A stretch of 39,058 nucleotides of DNA from Hyphomicrobiales bacterium. Lineage in GTDB: Bacteria; Pseudomonadota; Alphaproteobacteria; Rhizobiales; Rhizobiaceae. The notes under the pieces are model-generated. The model was not told where the DNA came from. It ran no database searches and saw nothing but the letters and a program-made list of their open reading frames with translations. Location of the stretch: contig UCIT01000086.1 in the NCBI GenBank assembly GCA_900472625.1, forward strand, positions 223 to 39,280, written 5' to 3'. A program made the position numbers and the translations under genes. Of this stretch, positions 22,461 through 31,519 are shown one piece after another (the stretch's first letter is position 1; every line of letters begins with the position of its first letter).

Positions 22461-25214
22461 ATGACCGATAGCAATGACGACAAGACACTGAACGGACCAG
22501 GCAAGAAGACTCTGACCCTGAAGCCGTCGGGCGTAAGCCAGGGCACCGTGCGCCAGGATATGGGCCGCGGTCGCACCAAGGCGGTCGTTGTCGAGACCCG
22601 CAAGCGGCGCCCGATGCGTCCCGAAGACGAACGTCCGATCACGCCTGTGGCGGCCGCACCGGCAGCCCCTGTTCGCGCTGCCGAACCGGCACCTGCACCA
22701 GTTGCTGCACCGGCCCCGGCCGCGCCGGCCGCTGTTCAGGCTCGCGCACCGCAGCCTCAGCAGCCGCAGCGCTATAACCAGTCGAGCGGCCAGCAGAACA
22801 ACAACCGTCCTCAGCAGTCGCAGCCTTCGCGCCAGCAGGATCGTCCGCGTCCGGTGGTTCTGAACCACCTGTCGCCGGAAGAAATGGACGCCCGCCGCCG
22901 CGCCTTGGCCATGGCCCAGGTGCGTGACGCCGAGGATGCGGTTCGCCGCGCCGAGGACGAAAAGCGCCGCGCCGCCGAGGAAATCGTCCGTCAGGCCGCT
23001 GAAGCGGAAGAAGCCAAGCGTCTTGCAGCAGAAGAAGCGGTTCGTGCCGCCGAAGCCGCTGCCAACCCGCCGCCACCGGTTGCTCCGGCTGCTGTCGAGG
23101 CTCCGGCCGCTCAGGCAGGCGCACCGGCCGTTCGCCGCACCGATGGCGCGGCTCCCGCCCGTCCGGCTGCCGGGGCTGCTCCGGCAGCACCAGGCGTTCG
23201 CCGCCGCGAAAACGAGGAAGAGCGTCCGGCTCCGCGCGGCGGTACTCCCGTCCGTGGCCGCGTCGTTCGTCCGGAACCGGCAAAGCCGGTTACCACGCGT
23301 CCGAAGACCGAAGACGAGCGTCGTCGCGGCAAGCTGACGATCGGCACCGCAGGCGTTGACGACGACGGCACCGCCCGTGGTCGTTCGATGGCCGCCATGC
23401 GCCGCCGCCAGGAAAAATTCCGCCGCAGCCAGATGCAGGAAACCCGCGAAAAGGTTATTCGCGAAGTCATCCTGCCTGAAACCATCACCATTCAGGAACT
23501 GTCGCAGCGTATGTCTGAACGCGCCGTCGACGTCATCAAGTACCTGATGAAGGAAGGCCAGATGATGAAGCCGGGCGACGTCATCGACGCCGACCTCGCC
23601 GAACTCATCGCCGGCGAATTCGGCCACACCGTCAAGCGCGTCTCTGAATCCGACGTCGAACTCGGCATCTTCAACATTGCCGACGAGGCAGGCGAGCTCG
23701 TATCGCGTCCGCCGGTTGTTACGATCATGGGTCACGTCGACCACGGCAAGACCTCGCTGCTCGATGCTATCCGCAAGACCAGCGTTGTCTCCGGTGAAGC
23801 CGGCGGCATCACCCAGCATATCGGTGCTTACCAGGTCGAACAGAACGGCCATAAGATCACCTTCATCGACACCCCCGGTCACGCCGCCTTCACGGCCATG
23901 CGTGCTCGTGGTGCCCAGGCAACCGACATCGCCATCCTGGTGGTCGCGGCCGACGACAGCGTCATGCCGCAGACGATCGAATCGATCAGCCACGCCAAGG
24001 CGGCCGGCGTTCCGATCATCGTCGCCATCAACAAGGTCGACAAGCACGAAGCTGATCCGCAGAAGGTTCGCAACCAGCTGCTGCAGCATGAAGTGTTCGT
24101 CGAATCCATGGGCGGTGAAGTCCTCGACGTCGAAGTGTCCGCCAAGACCGGCCTGAACCTGGACAAGCTTCTCGAAGCCGTCCTGCTGCAGGCCGAAATT
24201 CTGGACCTCAAGGCCAATCCGAACCGCACCGCGGAAGGCACGGTCATCGAAGCTCAGCTCGACCGCGGTCGTGGTGCTGTTGCCACCGTTCTCATCCAGA
24301 ACGGCACGCTGCGCCCGGGCCAGATCATCGTTGCCGGCGACGTCTGGGGCCGCGTTCGCGCCCTGGTCACCGACAAGGGCGATCACGTCAAGGAAGCTGG
24401 TCCGGCCATGCCGGTCGAGGTTCTCGGTCTGTCCGGCACGCCGGCAGCCGGTGACAAGTTCGCCGTCGTCGAAAACGAGAGCCGCGCCCGCGAGATCTCG
24501 GAGTATCGTCAGCGTCTGGCCCGCGACAAGGCCGCTGCCCGTCAGTCCGGCCAGCGCGGTTCGCTGGAACAGATGATGACGCAGCTGCAGAGCGCAGGCG
24601 TGAAGGAATTCCCGCTGGTCATCAAGGGCGACGTGCAGGGCTCGATCGAAGCCATTGCCGGTGCGCTCGACAAGCTCGGCACCGACGAAGTACGTGCCCG
24701 CATCGTCCATTCGGGCGCCGGCGGCATCACGGAATCGGATATCTCGCTGGCCGAGGCATCCAACGCCGCGATCATCGGCTTCAACGTCCGTGCGAATTCG
24801 CAGGCCCGTTCGTTCGCCGAGCGTGAAGGCATCGAGATCCGCTACTACAACATCATCTACGACCTCGTGGATGACGTGAAGGCAGCGATGTCGGGTCTGC
24901 TCTCGCCGGAGCGCCGCGAAACCTTCCTCGGCAACGCGGAGATCCTCGAAGTTTTCAACATCACGAAAACAGGCAAGGTTGCAGGTTGCCGCGTCGTCGA
25001 AGGCAAGGTCGAACGTGGTGCAGGCGTCCGCCTGGTGCGCGACAACGTCGTTATCCACGAAGGCAAGCTCAAGACGCTCAAGCGCTTCAAGGACGAAGTA
25101 TCGGAAGTTCCGGTCGGTCAGGAATGCGGTATGGCCTTCGAGAACTACGAAGACATCCGCGCCGGCGATACGATCGAATGCTTCCGCGTCGAGCATATCA
25201 CCCGCACACTCTGA
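22461..25214 (+). CDS. infB: Translation initiation factor IF-2
   Basis: GTPase of 917 residues that places fMet-tRNA on the 30S subunit. The long N-terminal part (1-320) is low-complexity Ala/Pro/Arg/Gln and then charged helix (AEEAKRLAAEEAVRAAEAA). The IF2_N-type segment is about 335-385. The G domain has GHVDHGKT near 424, DTPGHAAF and NKVDK. Domains II to IV follow to the C-terminus (EDIRAGDTIECFRVE). ATG 22461 is chosen because homologues begin MTDSNDDKTL; upstream in-frame codons to 22410 have no support. GAAGGA lies upstream of the start. Downstream is a strong hairpin before rbfA. Confidence 0.96.
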   Translation: MTDSNDDKTLNGPGKKTLTLKPSGVSQGTVRQDMGRGRTKAVVVETRKRRPMRPEDERPITPVAAAPAAPVRAAEPAPAPVAAPAPAAPAAVQARAPQPQQPQRYNQSSGQQNNNRPQQSQPSRQQDRPRPVVLNHLSPEEMDARRRALAMAQVRDAEDAVRRAEDEKRRAAEEIVRQAAEAEEAKRLAAEEAVRAAEAAANPPPPVAPAAVEAPAAQAGAPAVRRTDGAAPARPAAGAAPAAPGVRRRENEEERPAPRGGTPVRGRVVRPEPAKPVTTRPKTEDERRRGKLTIGTAGVDDDGTARGRSMAAMRRRQEKFRRSQMQETREKVIREVILPETITIQELSQRMSERAVDVIKYLMKEGQMMKPGDVIDADLAELIAGEFGHTVKRVSESDVELGIFNIADEAGELVSRPPVVTIMGHVDHGKTSLLDAIRKTSVVSGEAGGITQHIGAYQVEQNGHKITFIDTPGHAAFTAMRARGAQATDIAILVVAADDSVMPQTIESISHAKAAGVPIIVAINKVDKHEADPQKVRNQLLQHEVFVESMGGEVLDVEVSAKTGLNLDKLLEAVLLQAEILDLKANPNRTAEGTVIEAQLDRGRGAVATVLIQNGTLRPGQIIVAGDVWGRVRALVTDKGDHVKEAGPAMPVEVLGLSGTPAAGDKFAVVENESRAREISEYRQRLARDKAAARQSGQRGSLEQMMTQLQSAGVKEFPLVIKGDVQGSIEAIAGALDKLGTDEVRARIVHSGAGGITESDISLAEASNAAIIGFNVRANSQARSFAEREGIEIRYYNIIYDLVDDVKAAMSGLLSPERRETFLGNAEILEVFNITKTGKVAGCRVVEGKVERGAGVRLVRDNVVIHEGKLKTLKRFKDEVSEVPVGQECGMAFENYEDIRAGDTIECFRVEHITRTL

Positions 25215-25238
25215 TCGTGCGAGACTAGAAATGTGGAC

Positions 25239-25275
25239 GGGCGCCGGATTATCCAGTCCGGCGCCCGAACCTTTT
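25239..25275 (+). terminator. Strong hairpin between infB and rbfA
   Basis: GGGCGCCGGA (25239-25248) and TCCGGCGCCC (25257-25266) are perfectly complementary around an 8-nt loop, followed by GAACCTTTT. The U-tract is weak, so partial termination or mRNA processing are equally possible. It would lower rbfA-truB expression relative to infB. Confidence 0.5.
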
Positions 25276-25288
25276 GAGGCAAAGAACA

Positions 25289-25696
25289 ATGGCAACAAAA
25301 CTCACCTCAGCACAACAGCAGCGCATGCTGCGCGTCGGCGAGCAGGTCCGCGCCGCGATCACTCTGGTTCTTCAGCGCGGCGAAGTGCGCGACGATCTCC
25401 TGGAGAAGACCGTGATTTCCGTGTCGGAAGTCCGCATGTCGAACGATCTGAAAGTCGCGACGGCCTTCATCACGCCACTCGGCGTGCCCGACCATGACGC
25501 GATCATCAAGGCGCTCAACCGCCATGCCAAGTTCATCCGCGGCCGTCTTGGCCCCCATCTCCGGCAGATGAAATACATGCCGGAAATCCGTTTCCGCGAC
25601 GATACGAGCTTCGACAACTACAAGAAGATCGACGAGTTGCTGCGCTCGCCCGAGGTCATGCGTGACCTTGAAGGCGGCGATACCGACAAACAATAG
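25289..25696 (+). CDS. rbfA: Ribosome-binding factor A
   Basis: A 135-residue KH-fold protein for 30S maturation near the 16S rRNA 5' helix. It has the family N-terminus QQRMLRVGEQVRAAITLVLQRGEV, the strand VRMSNDLKVATAFITPLG, and the C-terminal IRFRDDTSFDNYKKIDELL motif. ATG 25289 is preferred over 25274, which would begin within the hairpin's downstream sequence. truB follows after 12 bases. Confidence 0.95.
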   Translation: MATKLTSAQQQRMLRVGEQVRAAITLVLQRGEVRDDLLEKTVISVSEVRMSNDLKVATAFITPLGVPDHDAIIKALNRHAKFIRGRLGPHLRQMKYMPEIRFRDDTSFDNYKKIDELLRSPEVMRDLEGGDTDKQ

Positions 25697-25708
25697 CAGA
25701 AGAGCCTT

Positions 25709-26641
25709 ATGTCCAAACCACGTAAGCCCAAAGGCCGTCCGATTTCGGGCTGGCTTATCCTTGACAAGCCTGTCGACTTTGGCTCGACCGAAGCCGTCTC
25801 CAAGATCAAGTGGCTCTTCAAGGCGCAGAAATGCGGCCATGCCGGCACGCTCGACCCGCTGGCTTCGGGCATGCTGCCGATCGCCCTTGGCGATGCCACC
25901 AAGACGGTCCCCTACGTCATGGACGGCCGCAAGATCTACGAATTCACCGTGACCTGGGGCGAAGAGCGCGCCACCGACGACCTCGAGGGCGACGTCACCC
26001 AGAGCTCCGACACGCGTCCGACCGAACAGCAGATCCGCGATCTGCTGCCGCAGTACACCGGCGTCATCAGCCAGATCCCGCCGCAGTTCTCGGCGATCAA
26101 GATCGCTGGCGAACGCGCCTATGATCTGGCTCGCGAAGGCGAGACCGTCGAGATCCCGTCGCGCGAAGTCGAGATCTTCCGCCTGACGCTGCTCGAATGC
26201 GAAAACGACAGCACCGCGCATTTCGAGGTCGAGTGCGGCAAGGGCACCTATGTCCGCGCGCTGGCCCGCGATTTCGGCCGCGAGCTCGGCTGCTACGGCC
26301 ATATCTCCGGCCTGCGCCGCAGCTTTGTCGCCCCGTTCGCCGAAGAGACCATGATCCCGCTAGCCGACCTCGTGGCGCTGGAAGAGATCGAGGACAACGA
26401 TGAGCGCCTCGCAGCCCTCGACGCCTTGCTGATCGACACCAGCGAGGCGCTGTCCTCGCTGCCGCACCTGATCGTCAACGACGACCAGGCCCACCGCCTG
26501 AAGATGGGCAACCCCATCCTCGTGCGCGGCCGCGATGCGCCGGTGGAGGAAAGCGAAGCCTACGCCACGGCGCGCGGCAAGCTGGTCGCCATCGGCGAAA
26601 TCGGCCAGGGCGAGTTTCGCCCCAAACGCGTCTTCGGCTGA
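25709..26641 (+). CDS. truB: tRNA pseudouridine-55 synthase TruB
   Basis: Makes pseudouridine 55 in the T-loop of tRNAs. The 310-residue protein has catalytic Asp49 in HAGTLDPLASGMLP, the TruB motif II segment, plus the substrate strand ISGLRRSFVAPF near 205-216. A C-terminal PUA-like portion is seen at about 255-305 (HRLKMGNPILVRGRD). The operon position after rbfA and before rpsO is the classical one. The 164 bases to rpsO include a likely separate rpsO promoter. Confidence 0.95.
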   Translation: MSKPRKPKGRPISGWLILDKPVDFGSTEAVSKIKWLFKAQKCGHAGTLDPLASGMLPIALGDATKTVPYVMDGRKIYEFTVTWGEERATDDLEGDVTQSSDTRPTEQQIRDLLPQYTGVISQIPPQFSAIKIAGERAYDLAREGETVEIPSREVEIFRLTLLECENDSTAHFEVECGKGTYVRALARDFGRELGCYGHISGLRRSFVAPFAEETMIPLADLVALEEIEDNDERLAALDALLIDTSEALSSLPHLIVNDDQAHRLKMGNPILVRGRDAPVEESEAYATARGKLVAIGEIGQGEFRPKRVFG

Positions 26642-26674
26642 GACCGGACCCGGCGGAGGCGCTCCAGCACGCCT

Positions 26675-26703
26675 CTTCCCTTTGCTGTCTGAATGGTTTA
26701 TAG
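26675..26703 (+). promoter_or_regulatory. Candidate promoter for rpsO
   Basis: CTTCCC (26675-26680) and TTATAG (26698-26703) are 17 bases apart, a partial match to the rhizobial sigma-70 consensus, in the 164-base gap before rpsO. An independent rpsO promoter at this place is usual in proteobacteria. Confidence 0.4.
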
Positions 26704-26805
26704 GCAGCGCCAGCATCAGGCTTTGCTTGAATGCATTCGCGGCCAAAGCTGGACGACATCCCGGCTTTTGGCGACCTTATCTCCTCTCATCGAAAGGATC
26801 ATACG

Positions 26806-27075
26806 ATGTCGATTACTGCTGAGCGCAAGACGGCTCTGATCAAGGAATACGCAACGTTCGAAGGCGACACCGGTTCACCGGAAGTACAGGTTGCCATCCT
26901 GACCGAGCGTATCAACAACCTGACCGGCCACTTCAAGGACCACAAGAAGGATAACCATTCCCGCCGTGGTCTGCTGACGATGGTTTCCAGCCGCCGCTCG
27001 CTTCTTGACTACCTCAAGAAGAAGAACGAAGGCCGTTACACCAAGCTGATCACCAGCCTGGGTATCCGCCGCTAA
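26806..27075 (+). CDS. rpsO: 30S ribosomal protein S15
   Basis: An 89-residue S15 with the full family sequence pattern: TGSPEVQVAILTERI (about 22-36), HKKDNHSRRGLLTMVSSRRSLLDYL (about 46-70) and the C-terminal LGIRR. It binds the central domain of 16S rRNA. ATG 26806 has AAAGGA upstream; the longer frame from 26731 is unsupported. In E. coli S15 represses its own translation through an mRNA structure; a similar leader is possible in the 100 bases before this start, but I see no clear pseudoknot by eye. pnp follows after a terminator-like hairpin. Confidence 0.97.
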   Translation: MSITAERKTALIKEYATFEGDTGSPEVQVAILTERINNLTGHFKDHKKDNHSRRGLLTMVSSRRSLLDYLKKKNEGRYTKLITSLGIRR

Positions 27076-27084
27076 GGCTTTTTT

Positions 27085-27120
27085 CGGCGGGCGCTCCCTC
27101 AAGGACGCCCGCCGCATTTC
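27085..27120 (+). terminator. rpsO terminator
   Basis: CGGCGGGCG (27085-27093) pairs perfectly with CGCCCGCCG (27106-27114), with inner TCC/GGA pairs, then CATTTCTTTC. The stem is very stable but the U-tract is broken, so read-through into pnp is likely. Confidence 0.7.
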
Positions 27121-27408
27121 TTTCGGGGAAACATTTTCCCGACCCCGCGAGACGCAAGGAGGCGTGGCGGGATTGCCCGGCGGACCCGGATGGGCCGGAT
27201 CCGCCAAACCAAACCGTTGACCTGTCATGGGGCAGGATTGCCGGATGCTTTCGGCCAGGGCGCGTGCCTTGGCCCGGTTTCTACACTGGAACCGACGTTG
27301 CAAAGCCTCCCGTTGTCTTGCCCATGATGCGTCATCATTGATTGCGGTCGACTGCGCGCCGTGCCTCTTTGGCCATGGCGCGTCTTCCCGCATTGAAGGA
27401 CAAGACAC
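27115..27408 (+). promoter_or_regulatory. Structured pnp leader region
   Basis: The gap of 333 bases between rpsO and pnp has no convincing gene. After the rpsO terminator it holds GGGAAA/TTTCCC (about 27126-27140), a long hairpin 27179-27205 (GGCGGA/TCCGCC with inner CCGG pairs) and an inverted repeat ATGATG/CATCAT (27324-27338). A stem at 27355-27382 (CGCGCC/GGCGCG plus inner pairs) ends 26 bases before the pnp start. In E. coli the pnp leader is cut by RNase III and then used for PNPase autocontrol; the 27355-27382 stem is the best counterpart here. No clear -10/-35 pair was found. Confidence 0.4.
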
Positions 27409-29547
27409 ATGTTTGACACCCATACCGTGGAAATCGAGTGGGCAGGCCGCCCGCTGAAGCTCGAAACCGGCAAGATCGCCCGTCAGGCTGACGGCGCCGT
27501 TCTCGCCACCTACGGCGAAACCGTCGTTCTCGCCACCGTCGTTTCGGCCAAGTCGCCGAAGCCGGGCCAGGACTTCTTCCCGCTGACCGTCAACTACCAG
27601 GAAAAGACCTACGCAGCCGGCAAGATCCCCGGCGGCTACTTCAAGCGCGAAGGTCGTCCGTCCGAAAAGGAAACGCTGGTTTCGCGTCTGATCGACCGTC
27701 CGATCCGCCCGCTGTTTCCTGAAGGCTACAAGAACGACACCCAGGTCGTCGTCACCGTCGTCCAGCACGACCTCGAGAACGATCCCGACGTCCTGTCGAT
27801 GGTTGCGGCTTCCGCTGCCCTGACGCTCTCCGGCGTTCCCTTCATGGGCCCGGTCGGTGGCGCTCGCGTCGGCTACATCAATGGCGAATACGTTCTCAAC
27901 CCGCATCTCGACGAGATGGAAGAATCGGTCCTGGATCTGGTTGTTGCCGGTACCCACGACGCCGTTCTGATGGTTGAATCGGAAGCCAAGGAACTCAACG
28001 AAGAAATCATGCTCGGCGCCGTCATGTTCGGCCACCGCGGCTTCCAGCCGGTTCTCGACGCGATCATCAAGCTCGCCGAAGTTGCCGCTAAGGAGCCCCG
28101 CGATTTCCAGCCGGAAGATCATTCCGAACTCGAAGCCGAAATGCTGAAGCACTTCGAAGCCGAGTTGCGCACCGCCTACAAGAACACCCAGAAGGCTGAA
28201 CGCTACGCAGCCGTCGACGCCGTCAAGGCGAAGGTCAAGGCACACTTCTTCCCTGAGGGCGTCGAGCCGAAGTACACCGCCGAAGTCATCGGCGCGACCT
28301 TCAAGCACCTGCAGGCCAAGATCGTTCGCTGGAACATCCTCGACACCAAGAGCCGCATCGACGGCCGCGACCTGTCGACCGTTCGTGCGATCGTTTCGGA
28401 AGTCGGCATCCTGCCACGCACCCACGGTTCGTCGCTCTTCACCCGCGGTGAAACGCAGGCGATCGTTGTTGCCACGCTCGGCACCGGCGAAGACGAACAG
28501 TACGTCGATAGCCTGACCGGCATGTACAAGGAGCGCTTCCTGCTCCATTACAACTTCCCTCCCTACTCGGTTGGCGAAACCGGCCGCATGGGCTCCCCGG
28601 GCCGCCGCGAAATCGGTCACGGCAAGCTCGCATGGCGCGCTATCCGCCCGATGCTGCCTTCGGCTGAGCAGTTCCCCTACACGCTGCGCGTCGTATCGGA
28701 AATCACCGAGTCCAACGGCTCGTCCTCGATGGCAACCGTCTGCGGCACCTCGCTCGCTCTGATGGACGCCGGCGTTCCTTTGGCCAAGCCGGTTGCAGGT
28801 ATTGCCATGGGTCTGATCCTCGAAGGTGAACGCTTCGCCGTTCTCTCCGACATCCTCGGCGACGAAGACCACCTCGGCGACATGGACTTCAAGGTTGCAG
28901 GTACTGCCGACGGCATCACCTCGCTGCAGATGGACATTAAGATCGCCGGTATCACCGAAGAGATCATGAAGGTTGCTCTCGAGCAGGCTCAGGGCGGTCG
29001 CAAGCATATCCTCGGCGAAATGGCCAACGCCATCTCCGAAGGTCGTTCGCAGCTCGGCGAATTCGCACCGCGCATCGAAGTCATGAACATCCCGGTCGAC
29101 AAGATCCGTGAAGTCATCGGCTCCGGCGGCAAGGTCATCCGCGAAATCGTCGAAAAGACCGGCGCCAAGATCAACATCGAAGACGACGGCACCGTCAAGA
29201 TCGCCTCGTCCTCGGGCAAGGAAATCGAAGCGGCCCGCAAGTGGATCCATTCGATCGTTGCCGAGCCTGAGATCAACCAGATCTACGAAGGCACGGTCGT
29301 CAAGACCGCCGACTTCGGCGCATTCGTCAACTTCTTCGGCGCCCGCGACGGTCTCGTCCACATCTCGCAGCTTGCTTCCGAGCGCGTTGCCAAGACCCAG
29401 GACGTCGTCAAGGAAGGCCAGAGGGTTTGGGTCAAGCTTCTCGGCTTCGACGAGCGCGGCAAGGTCCGCCTGTCGATGAAGGTTGTCGACCAGGCAACCG
29501 GCCAGGAAATCCCTGCCGACAAGAAGAAGGAAGAAGCAGCCGAGTAA
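27409..29547 (+). CDS. pnp: Polyribonucleotide nucleotidyltransferase (PNPase)
   Basis: 3'-5' phosphorolytic exoribonuclease of the degradosome, 712 residues. The first RNase PH domain covers about 10-145 and an alpha-helical linker about 146-235. The second, catalytic RNase PH domain covers about 310-460, with YSVGETGRMGSPGRREIGHG. KH is about 555-615, with VIGSGGKVIREI near 567, and S1 about 620-690 (GTVVKTADFGAFVNFFGARDGLVHIS). It ends with a Lys/Glu tail. AAGGA lies 8 bases before ATG 27409. It is followed by a near-perfect intrinsic terminator. Confidence 0.97.
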   Translation: MFDTHTVEIEWAGRPLKLETGKIARQADGAVLATYGETVVLATVVSAKSPKPGQDFFPLTVNYQEKTYAAGKIPGGYFKREGRPSEKETLVSRLIDRPIRPLFPEGYKNDTQVVVTVVQHDLENDPDVLSMVAASAALTLSGVPFMGPVGGARVGYINGEYVLNPHLDEMEESVLDLVVAGTHDAVLMVESEAKELNEEIMLGAVMFGHRGFQPVLDAIIKLAEVAAKEPRDFQPEDHSELEAEMLKHFEAELRTAYKNTQKAERYAAVDAVKAKVKAHFFPEGVEPKYTAEVIGATFKHLQAKIVRWNILDTKSRIDGRDLSTVRAIVSEVGILPRTHGSSLFTRGETQAIVVATLGTGEDEQYVDSLTGMYKERFLLHYNFPPYSVGETGRMGSPGRREIGHGKLAWRAIRPMLPSAEQFPYTLRVVSEITESNGSSSMATVCGTSLALMDAGVPLAKPVAGIAMGLILEGERFAVLSDILGDEDHLGDMDFKVAGTADGITSLQMDIKIAGITEEIMKVALEQAQGGRKHILGEMANAISEGRSQLGEFAPRIEVMNIPVDKIREVIGSGGKVIREIVEKTGAKINIEDDGTVKIASSSGKEIEAARKWIHSIVAEPEINQIYEGTVVKTADFGAFVNFFGARDGLVHISQLASERVAKTQDVVKEGQRVWVKLLGFDERGKVRLSMKVVDQATGQEIPADKKKEEAAE

Positions 29548-29570
29548 GCTGCGCCTTCCCTGGACTTCAT

Positions 29571-29599
29571 GGGCGCGGGAATCTTCTCGCGCCCTTTTT
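29571..29599 (+). terminator. pnp intrinsic terminator
   Basis: GGGCGCGGGA (29571-29580), loop ATCT, TCTCGCGCCC (29585-29594) with one G-U pair, then TTTTT. It closes the rpsO-pnp unit. Confidence 0.85.
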
Positions 29600-29637
29600 G
29601 TATTCGAGCCACTTGTATTCGAAATCGAGATAAGACC

Positions 29638-30654
29638 ATGAGCAGCGAGACGCTGAAGACACTGTTCCACCCCTTTGTAAGCGGCACCGTCGAGGCGCCC
29701 GGCGAGGGCGAGCGCGTGCTTTTCCTTGGCGCCGAGGCAGGCTTTGCCCTGCCGGAGGGCTTTGCCGCCTCTCTGAGCGCCGTACAGGGCTTCAAGCCGC
29801 TGTACCGGCAGTTGCTCGCCCAGCGCATCGAAACCACGCCAGCGATCGAAGGCGAGGATTATGATGCGGTTCTGGTTCTCTGCAACAAGCACAAGGGCGA
29901 GAACGAGGCGAACATCGCCACCGCGCTTTCCCGCGTGAAGATTGGCGGCCTCGTCGTCGTCGCCGGCGGCAAGGAAGACGGCATCCAGCCGCTGCGCAAG
30001 CGTATGGAAGCTTTCGGCCTGTCCATCGAGCACATGCCGAAATACCACGGCGTCGCCTTCTGGTTCGGCGCGCCCGAAGACAGCAGTGAGATCATCGCCA
30101 AGTTCGCCAAGCCTCCGGTGCGTGTCGATGGCCGCTTCACGGCATCAGCCGGCATGTTCTCGCACGACCGAATCGACGACGGCTCGGAACTGCTGGCTTC
30201 GCGCCTGCCCGAAGGCTTCACCGGCGACGTCGCCGATTTCGGCGCCGGCTGGGGCTACCTCTCCGTCGAGATGGCCGAGCGTTCCCCCGGCGTCAGCCGC
30301 CTGGACCTCTACGAGGCCAATCACGCCGCGCTGGAGGCCGCCAAGGCCAACATGGGCGAGAACAGCCCGAACCTCGCCGCGCGCTTCTTCTGGCACGATC
30401 TGGCCGGCGAACCCGTCAAAGACAAGTACGACCTGATCATCATGAACCCGCCTTTCCACGAAGGCCACGCCGCCGAGCCGGCGCTGGGTCAGGCGATGAT
30501 CAAGACCGCAGCCGCCTCGCTGCGCGGCGGCGGTCGCCTGCTGCTCGTCGCCAATCGCGGCATGCCCTACGAGCCGGTCCTTGCCGCCAATTTCAAGGAA
30601 AGCGGCGAAACCTGCCGCAACGCCCGCTTCAAGGTCTTGTGGGCGAAGAAGTAA
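29638..30654 (+). CDS. RsmC-like class I SAM-dependent methyltransferase (16S rRNA G-N2 type)
   Basis: A 338-residue protein built like RsmC/RlmG. A degenerate N-terminal methyltransferase-like half (1-150) is followed by a catalytic half. SAM motif VADFGAGWGYLSVEMA is near 198-213 and the catalytic NPPFHEG near 270-276, the amino-methyltransferase motif for guanine N2. RsmC methylates G1207 of 16S rRNA; the exact target here is inferred, and RlmG (23S) is the alternative. ATG 29638 is preferred as the start of the fold; the upstream frame overlaps the pnp terminator. It is transcribed after pnp but behind its terminator, so it probably has its own promoter. Confidence 0.85.
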   Translation: MSSETLKTLFHPFVSGTVEAPGEGERVLFLGAEAGFALPEGFAASLSAVQGFKPLYRQLLAQRIETTPAIEGEDYDAVLVLCNKHKGENEANIATALSRVKIGGLVVVAGGKEDGIQPLRKRMEAFGLSIEHMPKYHGVAFWFGAPEDSSEIIAKFAKPPVRVDGRFTASAGMFSHDRIDDGSELLASRLPEGFTGDVADFGAGWGYLSVEMAERSPGVSRLDLYEANHAALEAAKANMGENSPNLAARFFWHDLAGEPVKDKYDLIIMNPPFHEGHAAEPALGQAMIKTAAASLRGGGRLLLVANRGMPYEPVLAANFKESGETCRNARFKVLWAKK

Positions 30655-30657
30655 AAA

Positions 30658-30689
30658 TGAAAAAGGCGGCCCATCGGCCGCCTTTTTCA
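30658..30689. terminator. Bidirectional terminator between rsmC-like gene and fabI
   Basis: TGAAAAAGGCGGCC (30658-30671) and GGCCGCCTTTTTCA (30676-30689) are perfectly complementary around a CATC loop. A-run and T-run on both sides suit both convergent transcripts. Confidence 0.88.
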
Positions 30690-30708
30690 ATTCAAGAGTT
30701 TTGAACGC

Positions 30709-31515
30709 CTACTCGACGTCTGCCCCGCGCAGCGCCTCGAGCGTCGGCATCGAGGTGATGTTGAAGCCGGCGTCGACGAAATGGATTTCGCCGGTTACGC
30801 CCGCGGCCATGTCGGAGAGCAGGTAGAGCGCCGAGTTGCCGACGTGATCGATGGTCACGGTCTTGCGCAGCGGCGAATTCTGCTGGTTCCACGAGAGAAT
30901 CGCGCGCGCGTCGGAAATACCCGCGCCGGCGAGCGTGCGGATCGGGCCGGCCGAGATGGCGTTGACGCGGATTCCCTTGGGGCCGTAGTCAGCCGCCAGA
31001 TAGCGCACCGACGCTTCGAGAGCGGCCTTGGCGACGCCCATGACGTTGTAGTTCGGGATCACCCGGGTGGAGCCGTTATAGGTCAGCGTCAGCATCGAGC
31101 CGCCTTCCGTCATCAGCGGCGCCAGGCGCTTGGCAATCTCGGTGAAGGAGAAACAGGAGATGACCATGGTGCGGCTGAAGTTGTCGCGCGTGGTGTCGGC
31201 GTAAAGGCCCTTGAGCTCGTTCTTGTCGGAGAAGCCGATGGCGTGAACGACGAAATCGAGCGTGCCCCAGCGTTCCTTGATGGCATCGACGGTGGCGTCC
31301 ACCGAAGCGATATCTTCGACATCGCACGGCAGGATGAAGTCGGAGCCGACTTCCGCTGCCAGCGGCCTGACGCGTTTGCCCAGGGCATCGCCCTGGTAGG
31401 TGAAGGCAAGCTCGGCGCCCTGTGCTGCCAGCGCCTTGGAAATGCCCCAGGCGATGGAGTGGCTGTTGGCGACGCCCATGATAAGCCCGCGCTTACCCTG
31501 CATGATTCCCGTCAT
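30709..31515 (-). CDS. fabI: Enoyl-[acyl-carrier-protein] reductase (NADH) FabI
   Basis: Last reductive step of fatty-acid elongation. The 268-residue SDR-type protein has Tyr146, Tyr156 and Lys163 at the same numbers as E. coli FabI (LTYNGS, then NYNVMGVAKA). The cofactor segment is GVANSHSIAWGI (14-25), and GPIRTLAGAGI forms the substrate-loop region. ATG 31515 lies 4 bases after the fabB stop; the longer open frame upstream is antisense-free but overlaps fabB and is rejected. An ATG at 31503 (MQGKRG) is another possible start. It is the third gene of the fabA-fabB-fabI operon. Confidence 0.95.
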   Translation of the reverse strand: MTGIMQGKRGLIMGVANSHSIAWGISKALAAQGAELAFTYQGDALGKRVRPLAAEVGSDFILPCDVEDIASVDATVDAIKERWGTLDFVVHAIGFSDKNELKGLYADTTRDNFSRTMVISCFSFTEIAKRLAPLMTEGGSMLTLTYNGSTRVIPNYNVMGVAKAALEASVRYLAADYGPKGIRVNAISAGPIRTLAGAGISDARAILSWNQQNSPLRKTVTIDHVGNSALYLLSDMAAGVTGEIHFVDAGFNITSMPTLEALRGADVE

Positions 31516-31519
31516 GTTA

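Noticed and set aside
22389..25298. A 969-codon open frame antisense to infB
   Set aside because: It mirrors the high-GC, low-complexity infB sequence in another frame. It has no domain pattern, and infB is certain from its GTPase motifs.
26875..30048. A 1057-codon open frame antisense to rpsO, pnp and the RsmC-like gene
   Set aside because: It spans three genes and two terminators. Its composition is that of a codon shadow and no motif is visible.
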